A stretch of DNA of 64,000 bases from Mycobacterium neglectum (GTDB taxonomy: Bacteria; Actinomycetota; Actinomycetes; Mycobacteriales; Mycobacteriaceae). The stretch spans positions 62,001 to 126,000 of the forward strand of contig NZ_NVQE01000008.1 in assembly GCF_002591975.1 (NCBI RefSeq), written 5' to 3'. The notes under the pieces are model-generated. The model was not told the DNA's origin and made no database searches. It saw nothing but the letters and a program-made list of their open reading frames with translations. Position 1 is the first letter of the stretch. Each line of letters begins with the position of its first letter. Made by a program: the position numbers and the translations under genes. Below are positions 7,800-16,448 of the stretch, in pieces.

Positions 7800-9002
7800 T
7801 CACCTCAGAACTTTGACTGGGACATGGTGGTATCCGGCGACGTTCTGCATGTTGACCCGCTGCAGACCATTGAAGTCGACTTCGTAACGTGGCATGAAGT
7901 CGAGCAGGTGCTCGAGCGCGATCACACTTTCCAGGCGAGCCAACGCCGCGCCGAGGCAGCTGTGGATTCCGTAGCCCAGGCCCATGTGCGGTGATTGGGT
8001 GCGGTCGCGGGTGATGTCGAATTCTTCGGCGCGCTCGTAAGCCCGGGGGTCGCGGTTGGCGGCGGCCTTCATGATGAACACCGGCTTGTGCGCGGGCACC
8101 GTGCCGCTGGGGAGGTGCGCTTCCTTCAACGTGTAGCGCACGTTGTACTGCACCGGGCCGACGTAGCGCAGGAGTTCCTCGACGGCGTCGTGAACCTTGC
8201 TGCGGTCATCGAGAAGCAGCTGCCACTGCTCGGGGTGCTTGGCGAACTCGACCACCGCGCTGCCGATCAGCTTGGTGACCGTCTCGGCTCCCGCTCCGCC
8301 GAGCAATGCGCAGAAGCCGGTGATCTCGATGTCGTCGAGTTGGCGCATCTCGCCGTTCTCTCCGGGGATCTCTGCGGCGATCAGCCGGCTGATCATGTCG
8401 TCCTGCGGATTCTGGCGCCGCTCCTGGACGAGGCTGTAGTAGTACATGCCCGAGTCGATGTTGGCCTGCATGTTCTTCTCGGACAGCTCGATCTGGCCGG
8501 GCTCGCGTTCGAGGCTGATGTCGATCCAATGCCGCACCTGCTGGCGGAAGTCCTCCGGCACTCCCGCCATGCGAGTGATCACCTCCACGGGGAACGGACC
8601 GGAGAAGTCCTGCACCACGTCGAAATTGTCGGGGTCGCACTGCGAAAGGTAGTGCTCGACGACCTCGATGACGGTCTCGCGTTGCGACTGGATCGCCCGC
8701 GGCGTGAACGCCTTGTTCAACAGGCTGCGCATATGCCGATGGTCCGGCGGATCCATGAAAATGATGGACTTCTGCGGCCGCTCGTCGGAGCGGACCATGC
8801 CGAGGTCGCAGCCGCGCGATGACGAGAACGCGTCGGTGTCCTTGAGCGCGGCGGCTACGTCCTCGTGACGGGTGAGCGCGTAGAAGTCCTCATCCTCGTC
8901 GTAGTAGATCGGCGCCTCGTCGCGCATCCGCTTGTAGATCTCATACGGATTGTCGAAGTACTCCTGCGCTACCGGGCTGAACACCAATTTGGGCTTGGTC
9001 AT
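7800..9002 (-). CDS. cytochrome P450
   Basis: A 400-residue class I P450 from a family distinct from the other three of the window. The I-helix motif is GGAGAETVTKL (Glu rather than Asp before Thr), the K-helix ExxR is EELLR, and the haem loop GYGIHSCLGAALARLE carries the Cys ligand at residue 349. It heads an operon with ferredoxin and hydrolase. The ATG at 9002 follows GAAAGAGAGACC. The 112-base leader contains a -10 (TACTAT) and an inverted repeat but no GAGAA-type operator, so its control may differ from the main regulon. Substrate unknown. Confidence 0.95.
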   Translation of the reverse strand: MTKPKLVFSPVAQEYFDNPYEIYKRMRDEAPIYYDEDEDFYALTRHEDVAAALKDTDAFSSSRGCDLGMVRSDERPQKSIIFMDPPDHRHMRSLLNKAFTPRAIQSQRETVIEVVEHYLSQCDPDNFDVVQDFSGPFPVEVITRMAGVPEDFRQQVRHWIDISLEREPGQIELSEKNMQANIDSGMYYYSLVQERRQNPQDDMISRLIAAEIPGENGEMRQLDDIEITGFCALLGGAGAETVTKLIGSAVVEFAKHPEQWQLLLDDRSKVHDAVEELLRYVGPVQYNVRYTLKEAHLPSGTVPAHKPVFIMKAAANRDPRAYERAEEFDITRDRTQSPHMGLGYGIHSCLGAALARLESVIALEHLLDFMPRYEVDFNGLQRVNMQNVAGYHHVPVKVLR

Positions 9003-9037
9003 GGTCTCTCTTTCGCCGCGAGGCTAACGACTGATTC

Positions 9038-9072
9038 CGTTACGCATGGCTGTATTTGTGTAACGTATAGTA
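9038..9072 (-). promoter_or_regulatory. P450 operon promoter with inverted repeat
   Basis: On the minus strand TACTAT (9072-9067) matches the mycobacterial -10. Just downstream, CGTTAC (9065-9060) and GTAACG (9043-9038) form a perfect inverted repeat with centres 22 bases apart, covering the expected transcription start and leader. It is a candidate repressor site for the P450-ferredoxin-hydrolase operon. Confidence 0.45.
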
Positions 9073-9114
9073 TGCCTCACCGGAGGCATTCGAGACAGCG
9101 GAATCGCATCTGTT

Positions 9115-9906
9115 TCATGGCTGAATTCCGGCGTTGATGACGTCATCGAGCAGGCCGAGGGACTCGCCCAGTTCGGCCGCGATCTTGCGAACCACGTCGA
9201 CGTCCTTGCCGATGAACTCGCCTGTCCGTTCCACGAAAGCGTCCACCGAACCACTGGCGGCGATAAAGCCTGCGACGCGGCTCGTTCCGCTGCCGTGCGT
9301 GATCGCCTCCAGCAACTTGTCCTCGTCCACGCCGAGGCTTTCCCCCAGCGCGACGGCCCGCCGCAGCAGTCCGATCTGGGCGGCGAACAAGGTGTTGTTC
9401 GTCAACTTCACGGCCTGGCCCGCGCCAAGGGGGCCGACATGCAGGATCGGGTCGCCGTAGGCGGAAAGCACCGGACGTACCCGGGCGACGGCATCGTCGG
9501 GACCGCCGACGAAGAGAGTGAGGCTAACTGCGGCGATGTCGTGCGGACCGCCGCTGACGGGGGCGTCGATGACGTCGATGCCGGGCGAGTGCGCGGCGAT
9601 CGTCTGCACCGTGCTCGGACTCCCGGTCGTGTGAACGACGAGTGTGGCGCCGGGAGACATCGCCGCGAGCACGCCGGGAGAACACACCCGGGTCACCTGC
9701 TCGTCGGTGAAGACGCAGACGATGAGGACGTCCGCGTCCCGAGCGATGTCGTGAAGTCCCGCGACCGCCTGCGCGCCCAGCGCTTCCACCGCTCGGCGCT
9801 TTTCGCTCGTCCGCCCCAGGGCGCGGACGTCGTGGCCGGATTCGACGAGACGCGACACCATCGGGCCGCCCATACGGCCCGCCCCGACGAATCCGACGCG
9901 TGTCAC
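9115..9906 (-). CDS. 3-hydroxyisobutyrate dehydrogenase-like NAD(P)-dependent oxidoreductase
   Basis: A 263-residue beta-hydroxyacid dehydrogenase-family protein. The N-terminal Rossmann motif is VGAGRMGGPM, the substrate motif DAPVSGG is near residue 118, and the catalytic Lys is in GAGQAVKLTNNTLF. The all-alpha C-terminal domain is present but somewhat short. It should oxidise or reduce a beta-hydroxy acid or a related aldehyde, NAD(P)-linked. Its GTG start overlaps the stop of the paralogous gene upstream (GTGA), so the two are coupled and may form a heteromer or act on successive intermediates. It is the last gene of the 14914-9115 operon. Confidence 0.88.
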   Translation of the reverse strand: MTRVGFVGAGRMGGPMVSRLVESGHDVRALGRTSEKRRAVEALGAQAVAGLHDIARDADVLIVCVFTDEQVTRVCSPGVLAAMSPGATLVVHTTGSPSTVQTIAAHSPGIDVIDAPVSGGPHDIAAVSLTLFVGGPDDAVARVRPVLSAYGDPILHVGPLGAGQAVKLTNNTLFAAQIGLLRRAVALGESLGVDEDKLLEAITHGSGTSRVAGFIAASGSVDAFVERTGEFIGKDVDVVRKIAAELGESLGLLDDVINAGIQP

Positions 9907-10721
9907 CGCGGGTGTTCCATCGCTTCCAGCGCGGTGTCTGCTGCGGTGAAAACCGAGCCTTCCGGGGCCGATGCGGTGGCCGCGATGGTCGACGCGTGAC
10001 GCACATCCTTCTGCAACAGCGCACCGGCGATCGGCGCGAGGCCCTCCACCGTGCCGCCGAAAATCGCGATGCTGCCCAACGCCTTGCTGGTGGCCGAACC
10101 TCCGTTGAGCACCTCGGCCAGGCGCATCCGGGGGATGCCGAGAGACTCACCCAGATCGAGGGTGCTCAGGGCGCTGCCGAGGTTGGCGGTGAAGAGCAGG
10201 TTGTTCAGGATCTTGGTCACCTGTCCGCTGCCCAGTGGGCCCAGGTGAACGATCGGGTCGGCGTAGGTCGCGAACACGGGGCGGCAGCGCTCGGCGACAT
10301 CCTCCTCGCCGCCGACCATGACAAGCAGCTTGCCCTCATCCACGGCGGGAGCGCCACCGCTCACCGGCGCGTCGATCACCGAAACCCCCTGCGCGGCAGC
10401 CTTCTCGGCGATCTCTCTACACGTATCGGGGTGCACGGTGCTGTGAATCGCGACGATGCCGCCGGATGCCAGACCGGCCAGTACGCCCGTCTCGCCGTAG
10501 AGCACCTCGCGCACGTCGTCGTCGCCGACCACGCACAGGCACACCAGATCGCTCGCGGCGGCCAACTCGGCGGGCGAACCCGCGGTCTTCGCCGCGGTAT
10601 CGGCATACGGTTCGAGGCTGGTGGCCCGGCGCGCCCACAGCGTGGTCTCGAATCCGCCTTCGACGATCCGACGTGCCATGGGGCCGCCCTGACTGCCCAA
10701 CCCGATGAATCCGACGCGCAT
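9903..10721 (-). CDS. 3-hydroxyisobutyrate dehydrogenase-like NAD(P)-dependent oxidoreductase
   Basis: A 272-residue paralogue of the next gene. The Rossmann motif reads GLGSQGGPM, so the usual Met of GxGxMG is Gln. DAPVSGG and the catalytic Lys in GSGQVTKILNNLLF are conserved, so the enzyme should be active. The start is ATG 10721 with GGAGG upstream; it overlaps the stop of the hydrolase gene by ATGA. Tandem copies of this family in a lipid operon suggest oxidation of a branched beta-hydroxy acid (inference). Confidence 0.88.
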   Translation of the reverse strand: MRVGFIGLGSQGGPMARRIVEGGFETTLWARRATSLEPYADTAAKTAGSPAELAAASDLVCLCVVGDDDVREVLYGETGVLAGLASGGIVAIHSTVHPDTCREIAEKAAAQGVSVIDAPVSGGAPAVDEGKLLVMVGGEEDVAERCRPVFATYADPIVHLGPLGSGQVTKILNNLLFTANLGSALSTLDLGESLGIPRMRLAEVLNGGSATSKALGSIAIFGGTVEGLAPIAGALLQKDVRHASTIAATASAPEGSVFTAADTALEAMEHPR

Positions 10722-11671
10722 CAACCCGCCTCCATAGTTTCCGATGTGTTCTGTTGCGCGACAACACATTCCTCGACGAACGACAGTATGGAGCCGTGGT
10801 ACGCCGCGGCGTTGAGCGATAGGGACATATTGTGCCCGGTATCCGGTTGCTCATTGGTCACGAATCGCGGCGACGAGGTGAACATGGCGGCGATCTGCGC
10901 CATGGCCTCCGCGTCTGATCGCCACACCCGCTCGTGTTCGGCGGCGCTGAACTGCACCGGCACCCGGATGTGCGGTGCGAGCGCGGGGAAGTCCCGCCGC
11001 GGCCAGGTCCTCGTCATGCCCACCTCGTAAAGGGCGCCGGTCGACGAGTTGGTCATGCCGGACAACACGTCGGGCGGATACAGTTCCGCAGGCTGCCAAA
11101 GCACCTCGCGCAGCCCGGTCGGGCGGCCGGTTGCGGTCGCGGCTTTCATGATCTCCGCCATTGCCGCGTCGTACTGCACTCCGGTGCCCGCCAACTCGAG
11201 ACCGATGACCTCGGCTTGCTCGGCTCGCTCATCGGTGGCCATTCGCACCGCAAGCTCGCACCCAGCCGAGTGGCCGACGAGAAATAGGCCGGCTCCGCGG
11301 GCGTTTGCGCCGAGGATCTTGTCGATGGCGCCGTAGGCAAGCGCGACGCGTTGTTCCGGCCTTTCCATGGCGTCGGGGTAGGGCGCAGAACTCCCGTACC
11401 CGGGCCGGTCCAGCGCCACCATGGTGTAGCCGTTGTCGGCGCCCATCCGCAGCAGCGACAACGAAGGGTGTCCGGGGCAGTCGAAATACGCTGCGGTACT
11501 GGACCCTCCGTGGAAGGCGACGACGACGGCCTTCGGCTCGTCAACGGCCGCAATCAGGCCGGACATCGGCACGCCGTCGACGAAGACGACGCGTGGTCGC
11601 GGAGCCGCCCCGGCGGCGACATCAGGCTGCGGAGCCGCCCCGGCGGCGACATCAGGCCTGGGGTCGCTCAC
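10721..11671 (-). CDS. alpha/beta hydrolase
   Basis: A 316-residue alpha/beta hydrolase: oxyanion segment VVAFHGGSS, LDRPGYGSS, nucleophile elbow VGHSAGCEL, late Asp/His region with TGHNMSLS as the probable catalytic His. The first 25 residues contain a perfect in-frame repeat of PDVAAGAAP, encoded by a 30-base tandem repeat, giving a flexible Pro/Ala tail that homologues would not need. GTG at 11671 overlaps the thiolase-like gene stop (GTGA); a start downstream of the repeat is possible. Role in the operon: probably ester, lactone or C-C bond hydrolysis of an intermediate. Confidence 0.85.
   Translation of the reverse strand: MSDPRPDVAAGAAPQPDVAAGAAPRPRVVFVDGVPMSGLIAAVDEPKAVVVAFHGGSSTAAYFDCPGHPSLSLLRMGADNGYTMVALDRPGYGSSAPYPDAMERPEQRVALAYGAIDKILGANARGAGLFLVGHSAGCELAVRMATDERAEQAEVIGLELAGTGVQYDAAMAEIMKAATATGRPTGLREVLWQPAELYPPDVLSGMTNSSTGALYEVGMTRTWPRRDFPALAPHIRVPVQFSAAEHERVWRSDAEAMAQIAAMFTSSPRFVTNEQPDTGHNMSLSLNAAAYHGSILSFVEECVVAQQNTSETMEAG
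11599..11658. repeat. 30-bp tandem repeat, two copies
   Basis: Two adjacent 30-base units beginning GCGGAGCCGCCCCGGCGGCG differ only at the last base. They lie in frame inside the 5' end of the hydrolase gene and encode a doubled ten-residue Ala/Pro-rich segment. Such repeats change length by slippage, so copy number may vary among strains. Confidence 0.85.
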
Positions 11672-13311
11672 CCTTCTGTCCGCATCAGGATCGCGCCGCT
11701 GGGTGTGAGGCCACCGCTGCTGACCACCGCGACGCGGGCGCCTTTCACCTGCCGTTCGCCGGCGTCGCCGCGCAACTGCGTGACCGCTTCATGAATGAGG
11801 CCCATGCCGTGGGTGCGGCCATGGGAGAGCTGGCCGCCGTGCGTGTTCAGCGGGATCACACCGTCGCGGGCGATGGCCTTGCCGCCGTCGAGAAAGTCCT
11901 TCGCCTCGCCGATACCGCAGAACCCGAGCGCTTCGAGCCAGGATAGGCAGTTGAACGAGAAACCGTCGTAGAGCTCGGCGACATCGACATCATTGGGCCG
12001 CAGTGACGTTCGTGTCCACAGGTGCGCGGCCTGGCCCAGCACCTGAGGTTCGTGAGTCATCGTGGTCTGGTCCCAGTCGGTGCGTTCGACGATCTGGGTA
12101 CCGACCGCCTCGAACAGCACCGGCTTGCGCGGCATATCCCTGGCGGCGTCGACCGCCGACACGATCACCGCGACGGCGCCGTCGCACGGGACGTCGCAGT
12201 CGTAGAGCCCGAACGGTGTCGTGATCGGTCGGGCGTTCAGATAATCATCCATGCTCATCGGATCGCGGTAGATCGCCGTGGGATTCAGCGCGGCGTTGGC
12301 GCGCTGATTCAGCGCGATCCAGCCGAGCGTCTCCCGCGTCGTTCCGTAACGCTGAAAGTGTCTCTGCGCGTTGAGTGCAAGCACATGCGCCGCCGACGTG
12401 GCGCCGAAGGGCATCTGCCAGCTGGATGTGCGCGGTCCACCGGGAGGGCTGGCCTTTCCTTCTTTCATCAGCTGCTGGAACGTCGCCTCCCATAGCGTGC
12501 GGAAGCAAAGCACGTGGCGGGCCATGCCGGTGGCGATGGCCATCATGGCGGCGATGACAGATCCGCCGGGACCGAAAGTGTCCATGCCACCGTTGATCCA
12601 AGTCGGCCGGATGCCGAGCGCGCCCTCGAGCGCCGTCACGCCGCCTTCGCCCATGCCTGCGATGTCCAGTCCCGGGTACGTCGACAGACCGTCGATGTCG
12701 TCCAACGTCAAACCGGCGTCGGCGATCGCGGCTTCGCAGGCGTCGATGGTCAGCGACAATGGCGGCACCATCAGGCGGCGGCCGAGCCGGGACGCGCCGA
12801 TACCGGTGATTGCCGAGTGCTCCTCGAACTTCGTCGTGGTCAACGGTGCGCTGACGAAGCGGCCGAAGTCGGTTGGCGCGATCTCGTCTTCGGGCAGCGG
12901 ACCGGTCTGCTTGTCGATGGTCGGCCGGAACAGCGGTAGCCAGACATCTTCGATCTTGTCGAAGGTGACCTCGACCACCTGCCCCAACTCGAGCTCTTCG
13001 GGGTCGCACTCGACGATGTTGGTGGTCAGGCGAACTCGCGGATCTTCGACGACGGCGACCTGTGCCACCACATACGGCGGCGGCAGGTCGGGGAAGCCGA
13101 ATCTGTGGTTGACGGTGAAGGCCGACAGCGTGGCGCGACCGGAGACGTCGCGCACACCCATGTTGCGGCTGCGGCAGTACCGGCATACCGGCTGCGGTGG
13201 GTGGATCAACGCTTCGCAGTCCTGGCACTCCTGGATGCGCAGGACGCCGTCACCGCCTGCGGTCCAGAAGAACTCGTTCTGGGCGCTGAGTTCGGGTAGT
13301 GGTCTGGTCAA
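11668..13311 (-). CDS. fused DUF35 (zinc ribbon-OB) / thiolase-like (SCP2/Ltp) protein
   Basis: A 547-residue fusion. Residues about 1-145 form a DUF35 unit: rubredoxin-like zinc ribbon C29-x2-C32...C43-x2-C46, then an OB fold. From about 165 the chain is a SCP2-type thiolase-like domain. At the place of the thiolase nucleophile (NACA in the sister protein at 48923) it has GGMDTFGPGG with no Cys, and the C-terminal GHPxGATG is GRTHGMG. It is therefore unlikely to be a thiolase. In steroid side-chain degradation, Ltp2-type proteins are retro-aldolases that need the DUF35 domain of ChsH2; a covalently joined aldolase is the best inference. The TTG start overlaps the ferredoxin stop (TTGA). Confidence 0.85.
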   Translation of the reverse strand: MTRPLPELSAQNEFFWTAGGDGVLRIQECQDCEALIHPPQPVCRYCRSRNMGVRDVSGRATLSAFTVNHRFGFPDLPPPYVVAQVAVVEDPRVRLTTNIVECDPEELELGQVVEVTFDKIEDVWLPLFRPTIDKQTGPLPEDEIAPTDFGRFVSAPLTTTKFEEHSAITGIGASRLGRRLMVPPLSLTIDACEAAIADAGLTLDDIDGLSTYPGLDIAGMGEGGVTALEGALGIRPTWINGGMDTFGPGGSVIAAMMAIATGMARHVLCFRTLWEATFQQLMKEGKASPPGGPRTSSWQMPFGATSAAHVLALNAQRHFQRYGTTRETLGWIALNQRANAALNPTAIYRDPMSMDDYLNARPITTPFGLYDCDVPCDGAVAVIVSAVDAARDMPRKPVLFEAVGTQIVERTDWDQTTMTHEPQVLGQAAHLWTRTSLRPNDVDVAELYDGFSFNCLSWLEALGFCGIGEAKDFLDGGKAIARDGVIPLNTHGGQLSHGRTHGMGLIHEAVTQLRGDAGERQVKGARVAVVSSGGLTPSGAILMRTEG

Positions 13312-13619
13312 CGAATGAACTCCGAAATCGCCTCGTTGCCAATGGTTTGCGGGTCCGGCTCCGGTGATTCGTGAACGTCGGCGTGGGTAGCGCCGTCAAC
13401 TGACGGCCGATGCTCACCCAGGTAGATGATCGCGTGCACCGGACAGTCGAGCAGCGCCCGCATCACCGCGTCTCGATCCTTCTCGGGCACGGTGCCGTCG
13501 CCGATCAGCGACGCGTAACCCCAGTCGTCGAGCGAGAAGTACTCCGGTGCGTGCTTGGCGCAGATGCCGAAACCGTCGCACATAGTCCGATCGAGACGAA
13601 TCCTCAAGCCGTCACTCAT
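13308..13619 (-). CDS. 3Fe-4S ferredoxin with C-terminal extension
   Basis: A 103-residue ferredoxin. The cluster motif is C14-D-G-F17-G-I-C20 and a late DCP; the variable position is Phe, an unusual bulky choice. About 30 extra acidic residues follow the ferredoxin fold. No P450 is adjacent. Instead it is coupled on one side to a NuoF-like flavoprotein (ATGA overlap) and on the other to the DUF35/thiolase-like gene (TTGA overlap). This suggests that the NuoF-like protein reduces it with NADH and that it then serves the P450s or the Rieske protein of the island. Confidence 0.9.
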   Translation of the reverse strand: MSDGLRIRLDRTMCDGFGICAKHAPEYFSLDDWGYASLIGDGTVPEKDRDAVMRALLDCPVHAIIYLGEHRPSVDGATHADVHESPEPDPQTIGNEAISEFIR

Positions 13620-14914
13620 TGCCCGACCGCCTCCACTTCGTAAGGGCGCACCGCGTTGAACGCGCCGGCTCGGCAGGACGGGCATTCGTTGGCGAGGTGG
13701 CTGCTGATCAGCTGCGGGAACTGACGCAGCAGGCTCGCGGCGACGTTTGTTGCGCCGTCGAGGGTGCCGCAGGCGCCGCGGCCACGCAGCACCACCGACC
13801 AGCGTTCCAGGCGTGTCACATCCTCTTGGGTGGCGGCACCGTCACGCAGCGCGGAGACGACGGCGGCCATGGCTGCCGTGCCGTTGAAACATGAGCCGCA
13901 CTGGCCGGCGTTCTCACGGTCGAAGTAGGACATCACCGACGCCGCGACAGCGACCGGGCAGTCGTCGGTGAGGATCGAAATCGCGCCGCAGCCGAGGCCG
14001 CTGCCGAGTCGACGGATCGTCTCGTGGTCGAGAGTCGCATCGAGGATGTCGGTGTTGACCAGACCGGCGAAGTAGCCGCCCATCAAGACTCCGCGCACCG
14101 AGTCCAACGTGACCCCGTGCAACGTCAGCAGGTCGGAAAACGCGGCGCCGTGGGGAATCTCGTAAAGAGCCGAGGGTTTGCCGCCGCCCGTGACGGTCGC
14201 CAGGAACGTTCCCGGCGACATCGGCGTGCCGACCGCGCGGTAACTCTGCGAGCCGTGCCGGTGGATATGGGGCAGATTCGCGAGCGTCTCGACATTGCTG
14301 ACCGTCGTCGGCAGCGCCGACACCCCCTCCTCGAACGGCCGGGGTGGTTTGTCGGTCGGCTTGGCGGGTCCGCCGTTGATACGGCGCACCGCCGCGGTTT
14401 CCTCACCCGCGACGTAGCCGGGTTCGACGGCCAGCACGGCGACGTCCATTGCTCCGAACACCTGCGAGTCCAGTTCAGAAAGTGCACTGTTCACGGCGAG
14501 GGCCGACTGTTGATCGGAGACATAGACATACGCGCGACTCGCGTTGACGATCGCGGCGGCCAGGCGCAGGCCGTCCAGCACCAGGTGCGGCCGGTTACGT
14601 AGCAGCCAGCGGTCTTTGATCGAGGCTGGTTCACCCTCTTCGCCGTTCGCGACGATGACCGTCTGCACGCCGCGGCGGCCTGCGTCGCGCACGGTGCGCA
14701 GCTTGGTTCCCAGCGGGAAGGCCGCACCACCGCGTCCGAGGAGACCGGAGAGGTCGATCTGCTCGAGCAGCGCGTCGGGGTCATCCAGTGGCCTATAGCC
14801 ACCGGTCTGTGCATAGCCGGCAAGCTCCTCGGCTTTCACCTGAGCGGGCCGAAGCAGTCGCGGCTGGCACTCGGGCCACGCGGCGATGGTGAGCTCGGTT
14901 GCGGTGGAGGTCAT
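13616..14914 (-). CDS. NuoF-like NADH:acceptor flavoprotein
   Basis: A 432-residue homologue of the 51-kDa (NuoF) subunit of complex I. FMN/NADH-binding RGGAAFP is at residues 61-67 and NGEEGEP at 90-96, followed by PTTVSNVETLANLPHI and an SLBB-like segment. In the N3 cluster motif ExCGxCxxC, the first Cys is Ala: A336-x2-C339-x2-C342, with the distal Cys at 382. A C411-x2-C414 pair near the end might supply a ligand. No NuoE or other Nuo genes are nearby. It is the first gene of its operon and overlaps the ferredoxin gene, so an NADH:ferredoxin reductase function is inferred, not established. It is divergent from the gene at 14945, with a 30-base gap. Confidence 0.85.
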   Translation of the reverse strand: MTSTATELTIAAWPECQPRLLRPAQVKAEELAGYAQTGGYRPLDDPDALLEQIDLSGLLGRGGAAFPLGTKLRTVRDAGRRGVQTVIVANGEEGEPASIKDRWLLRNRPHLVLDGLRLAAAIVNASRAYVYVSDQQSALAVNSALSELDSQVFGAMDVAVLAVEPGYVAGEETAAVRRINGGPAKPTDKPPRPFEEGVSALPTTVSNVETLANLPHIHRHGSQSYRAVGTPMSPGTFLATVTGGGKPSALYEIPHGAAFSDLLTLHGVTLDSVRGVLMGGYFAGLVNTDILDATLDHETIRRLGSGLGCGAISILTDDCPVAVAASVMSYFDRENAGQCGSCFNGTAAMAAVVSALRDGAATQEDVTRLERWSVVLRGRGACGTLDGATNVAASLLRQFPQLISSHLANECPSCRAGAFNAVRPYEVEAVGQ

Positions 14915-14944
14915 CGGGAATCCCCACTGGATAGGCTGACGGTC

Positions 14945-15418
14945 ATGAGGATTGCTGTGGTGCGCGTCGGCGTAGATCTGGCCGGCGAACTCACGCCGAC
15001 GCAGTTAACCGCCGGCATGGCACGCCTCCGTGAGTCGGCCGATGCAGCGGGCGTCGAGATCGTGGAGAACAACCTCGCCGGCCTGCCGCCACAGCGACGC
15101 GAGGTGGAGTTGTTGATCGCCGGTGACGACGCCACGGAACTTGAGCGGATGGCGGTGAGCCTGTGCGCCAACGCGTTCGGCACGACACCGGTACCCGGCG
15201 TGCTGACCTTCATCAGTCGCGGAACCGACGACGACGCCCATGGCGTACTGGCCGGGCTTGGGCTCACCGGCGACATCGAGCGCGTTCCCGGCGACGACGG
15301 CTGGGACGTGATCCACGTGACGCTGCGCAAGACCGACCTCGAACGTGTTCCCGAGAGCCGTGTGCACACCGCGCTCGAGGCGTCGCTGAACTGCGAAGTC
15401 CATATCCGCACAGTGTGA
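14945..15418 (+). CDS. conserved hypothetical protein
   Basis: A 157-residue soluble protein I do not recognise. It alternates strands and helices (MRIAVVRVGVDLAGEL at the start, VELLIAGDD, VHIRTV at the end) without a signal peptide, membrane segment or metal motif. It is transcribed divergently from the NuoF-like gene with only 30 bases between the starts, so the two probably share regulation. TAGGCT stands seven bases before the ATG, which fits a leaderless promoter (TANNNT-N6/7-start), and no ribosome site is seen. Confidence 0.75.
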   Translation: MRIAVVRVGVDLAGELTPTQLTAGMARLRESADAAGVEIVENNLAGLPPQRREVELLIAGDDATELERMAVSLCANAFGTTPVPGVLTFISRGTDDDAHGVLAGLGLTGDIERVPGDDGWDVIHVTLRKTDLERVPESRVHTALEASLNCEVHIRTV

Positions 15419-15438
15419 TCGGCCGACTCCGGCGCGAG

Positions 15439-15487
15439 TGTGCGGTTTCGTACGCGACTCGCCGCCGAGGGCGTATCAATCCGCACA
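15439..15487. repeat. imperfect 17-bp inverted repeat between convergent genes
   Basis: TGTGCGGTTTCGTACGC (15439-15455) and GCGTATCAATCCGCACA (15471-15487) pair at 14 of 17 positions around a 15-base loop. It lies between convergent genes ending at 15418 and 15540 and could act as a bidirectional terminator. Similar TGTGCGG...CCGCACA palindromes are, as I recall, scattered in mycobacterial intergenic DNA. Confidence 0.55.
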
Positions 15488-15539
15488 TCCCCAGCGTGCG
15501 CGGGGGCCCACGCGACGGTCGGTGTCCCACGTTCGCCCA

Positions 15540-16448
15540 TCAGCCGTCCAGGAACTTCAGGATCGCGGGCGCGGCCTGCACCCACGTGTCGAACAGGCAG
15601 AAGTTCTTTCCGCCGCTGGCCGCGAACCTCTCACCGGCGCGCTCCCAGGCGTCCTCCGGCCACGGCGGGTCGATCAGCGTGGAGCCCTTGATGAGGCAGC
15701 TCACCTCCAGCGAAGTGCGCTTGGGATGGTCCCAGTCGTTCTCGCCGCCGCGGATGATCAACGTCGGAACCGTGATGTTGTCGAACATCTCGTCCTCGAC
15801 ACCGGGAATGGTCTGGCCCGGCTTGGGCACGAATGCGTTGAGCCAGCGACGCATCAGCTTGAGGAACTCGTCCACGTCCAGCGCGCGGAAGCGTGCCTCG
15901 TTGTCGGGATTCTCGGCGACGCGTTCCTTCCACTCGGGGACGTGCAGCAGACCTTCGACGCCCAGGCCCTTGGCGGCGAGGATGCTCGGCACCACGTAGT
16001 GCCCGCCGAGCACGAACGACCCGTAGACCCCGCCGACGATGTTCCACACCACCAGTTTTCGCACGATTTCCGGGTACAGCATCGTGGTCAGCATGGAGTC
16101 GCGCGCGCCGCCCGAACCACCCGCGATGATGCAGGGCCCGACATCGAGCCCGGTGATCAAGGCGTGCAGGGTCTCGGCGCGCATATGCGATTCGCTCTTG
16201 CCGTAGAACTGCACGTCCGACTTGCCGCAGTTCGGCCGGTCCCACAGCAGGACGCGGTAACCGCCGTCGGCCAACGCCTCCGCCAGCGGCCGCAGGCCCG
16301 GGATGTCCTTGCTGAAGCGGCCACCCGGCGTCAGGGCGATGAATTCGCCGTCGTTGCCCAGGATTTCGTATACGACGCGACCGCCCTTGTACTCAAGGGT
16401 CTTTTCGCCGGGTTTGAGCTGCAGCCCCGAGGACTCCGTTGTTGTCAT
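15540..16448 (-). CDS. alpha/beta hydrolase
   Basis: A 302-residue alpha/beta hydrolase. It shows LTPGGRFSKD (oxyanion side), LLWDRPNCGKSD, the nucleophile elbow IIAGGSGGARDS near residue 103, an IRGGENDWDHP acid region, and no signal peptide. The pattern resembles C-C bond or ester hydrolases of catabolic pathways. ATG 16448 overlaps the Rieske gene stop (ATGA). It closes an operon of two amidohydrolases and a Rieske ferredoxin transcribed from the operator at 19215, suggesting late cleavage of an oxidised product (inference). Confidence 0.87.
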   Translation of the reverse strand: MTTTESSGLQLKPGEKTLEYKGGRVVYEILGNDGEFIALTPGGRFSKDIPGLRPLAEALADGGYRVLLWDRPNCGKSDVQFYGKSESHMRAETLHALITGLDVGPCIIAGGSGGARDSMLTTMLYPEIVRKLVVWNIVGGVYGSFVLGGHYVVPSILAAKGLGVEGLLHVPEWKERVAENPDNEARFRALDVDEFLKLMRRWLNAFVPKPGQTIPGVEDEMFDNITVPTLIIRGGENDWDHPKRTSLEVSCLIKGSTLIDPPWPEDAWERAGERFAASGGKNFCLFDTWVQAAPAILKFLDG

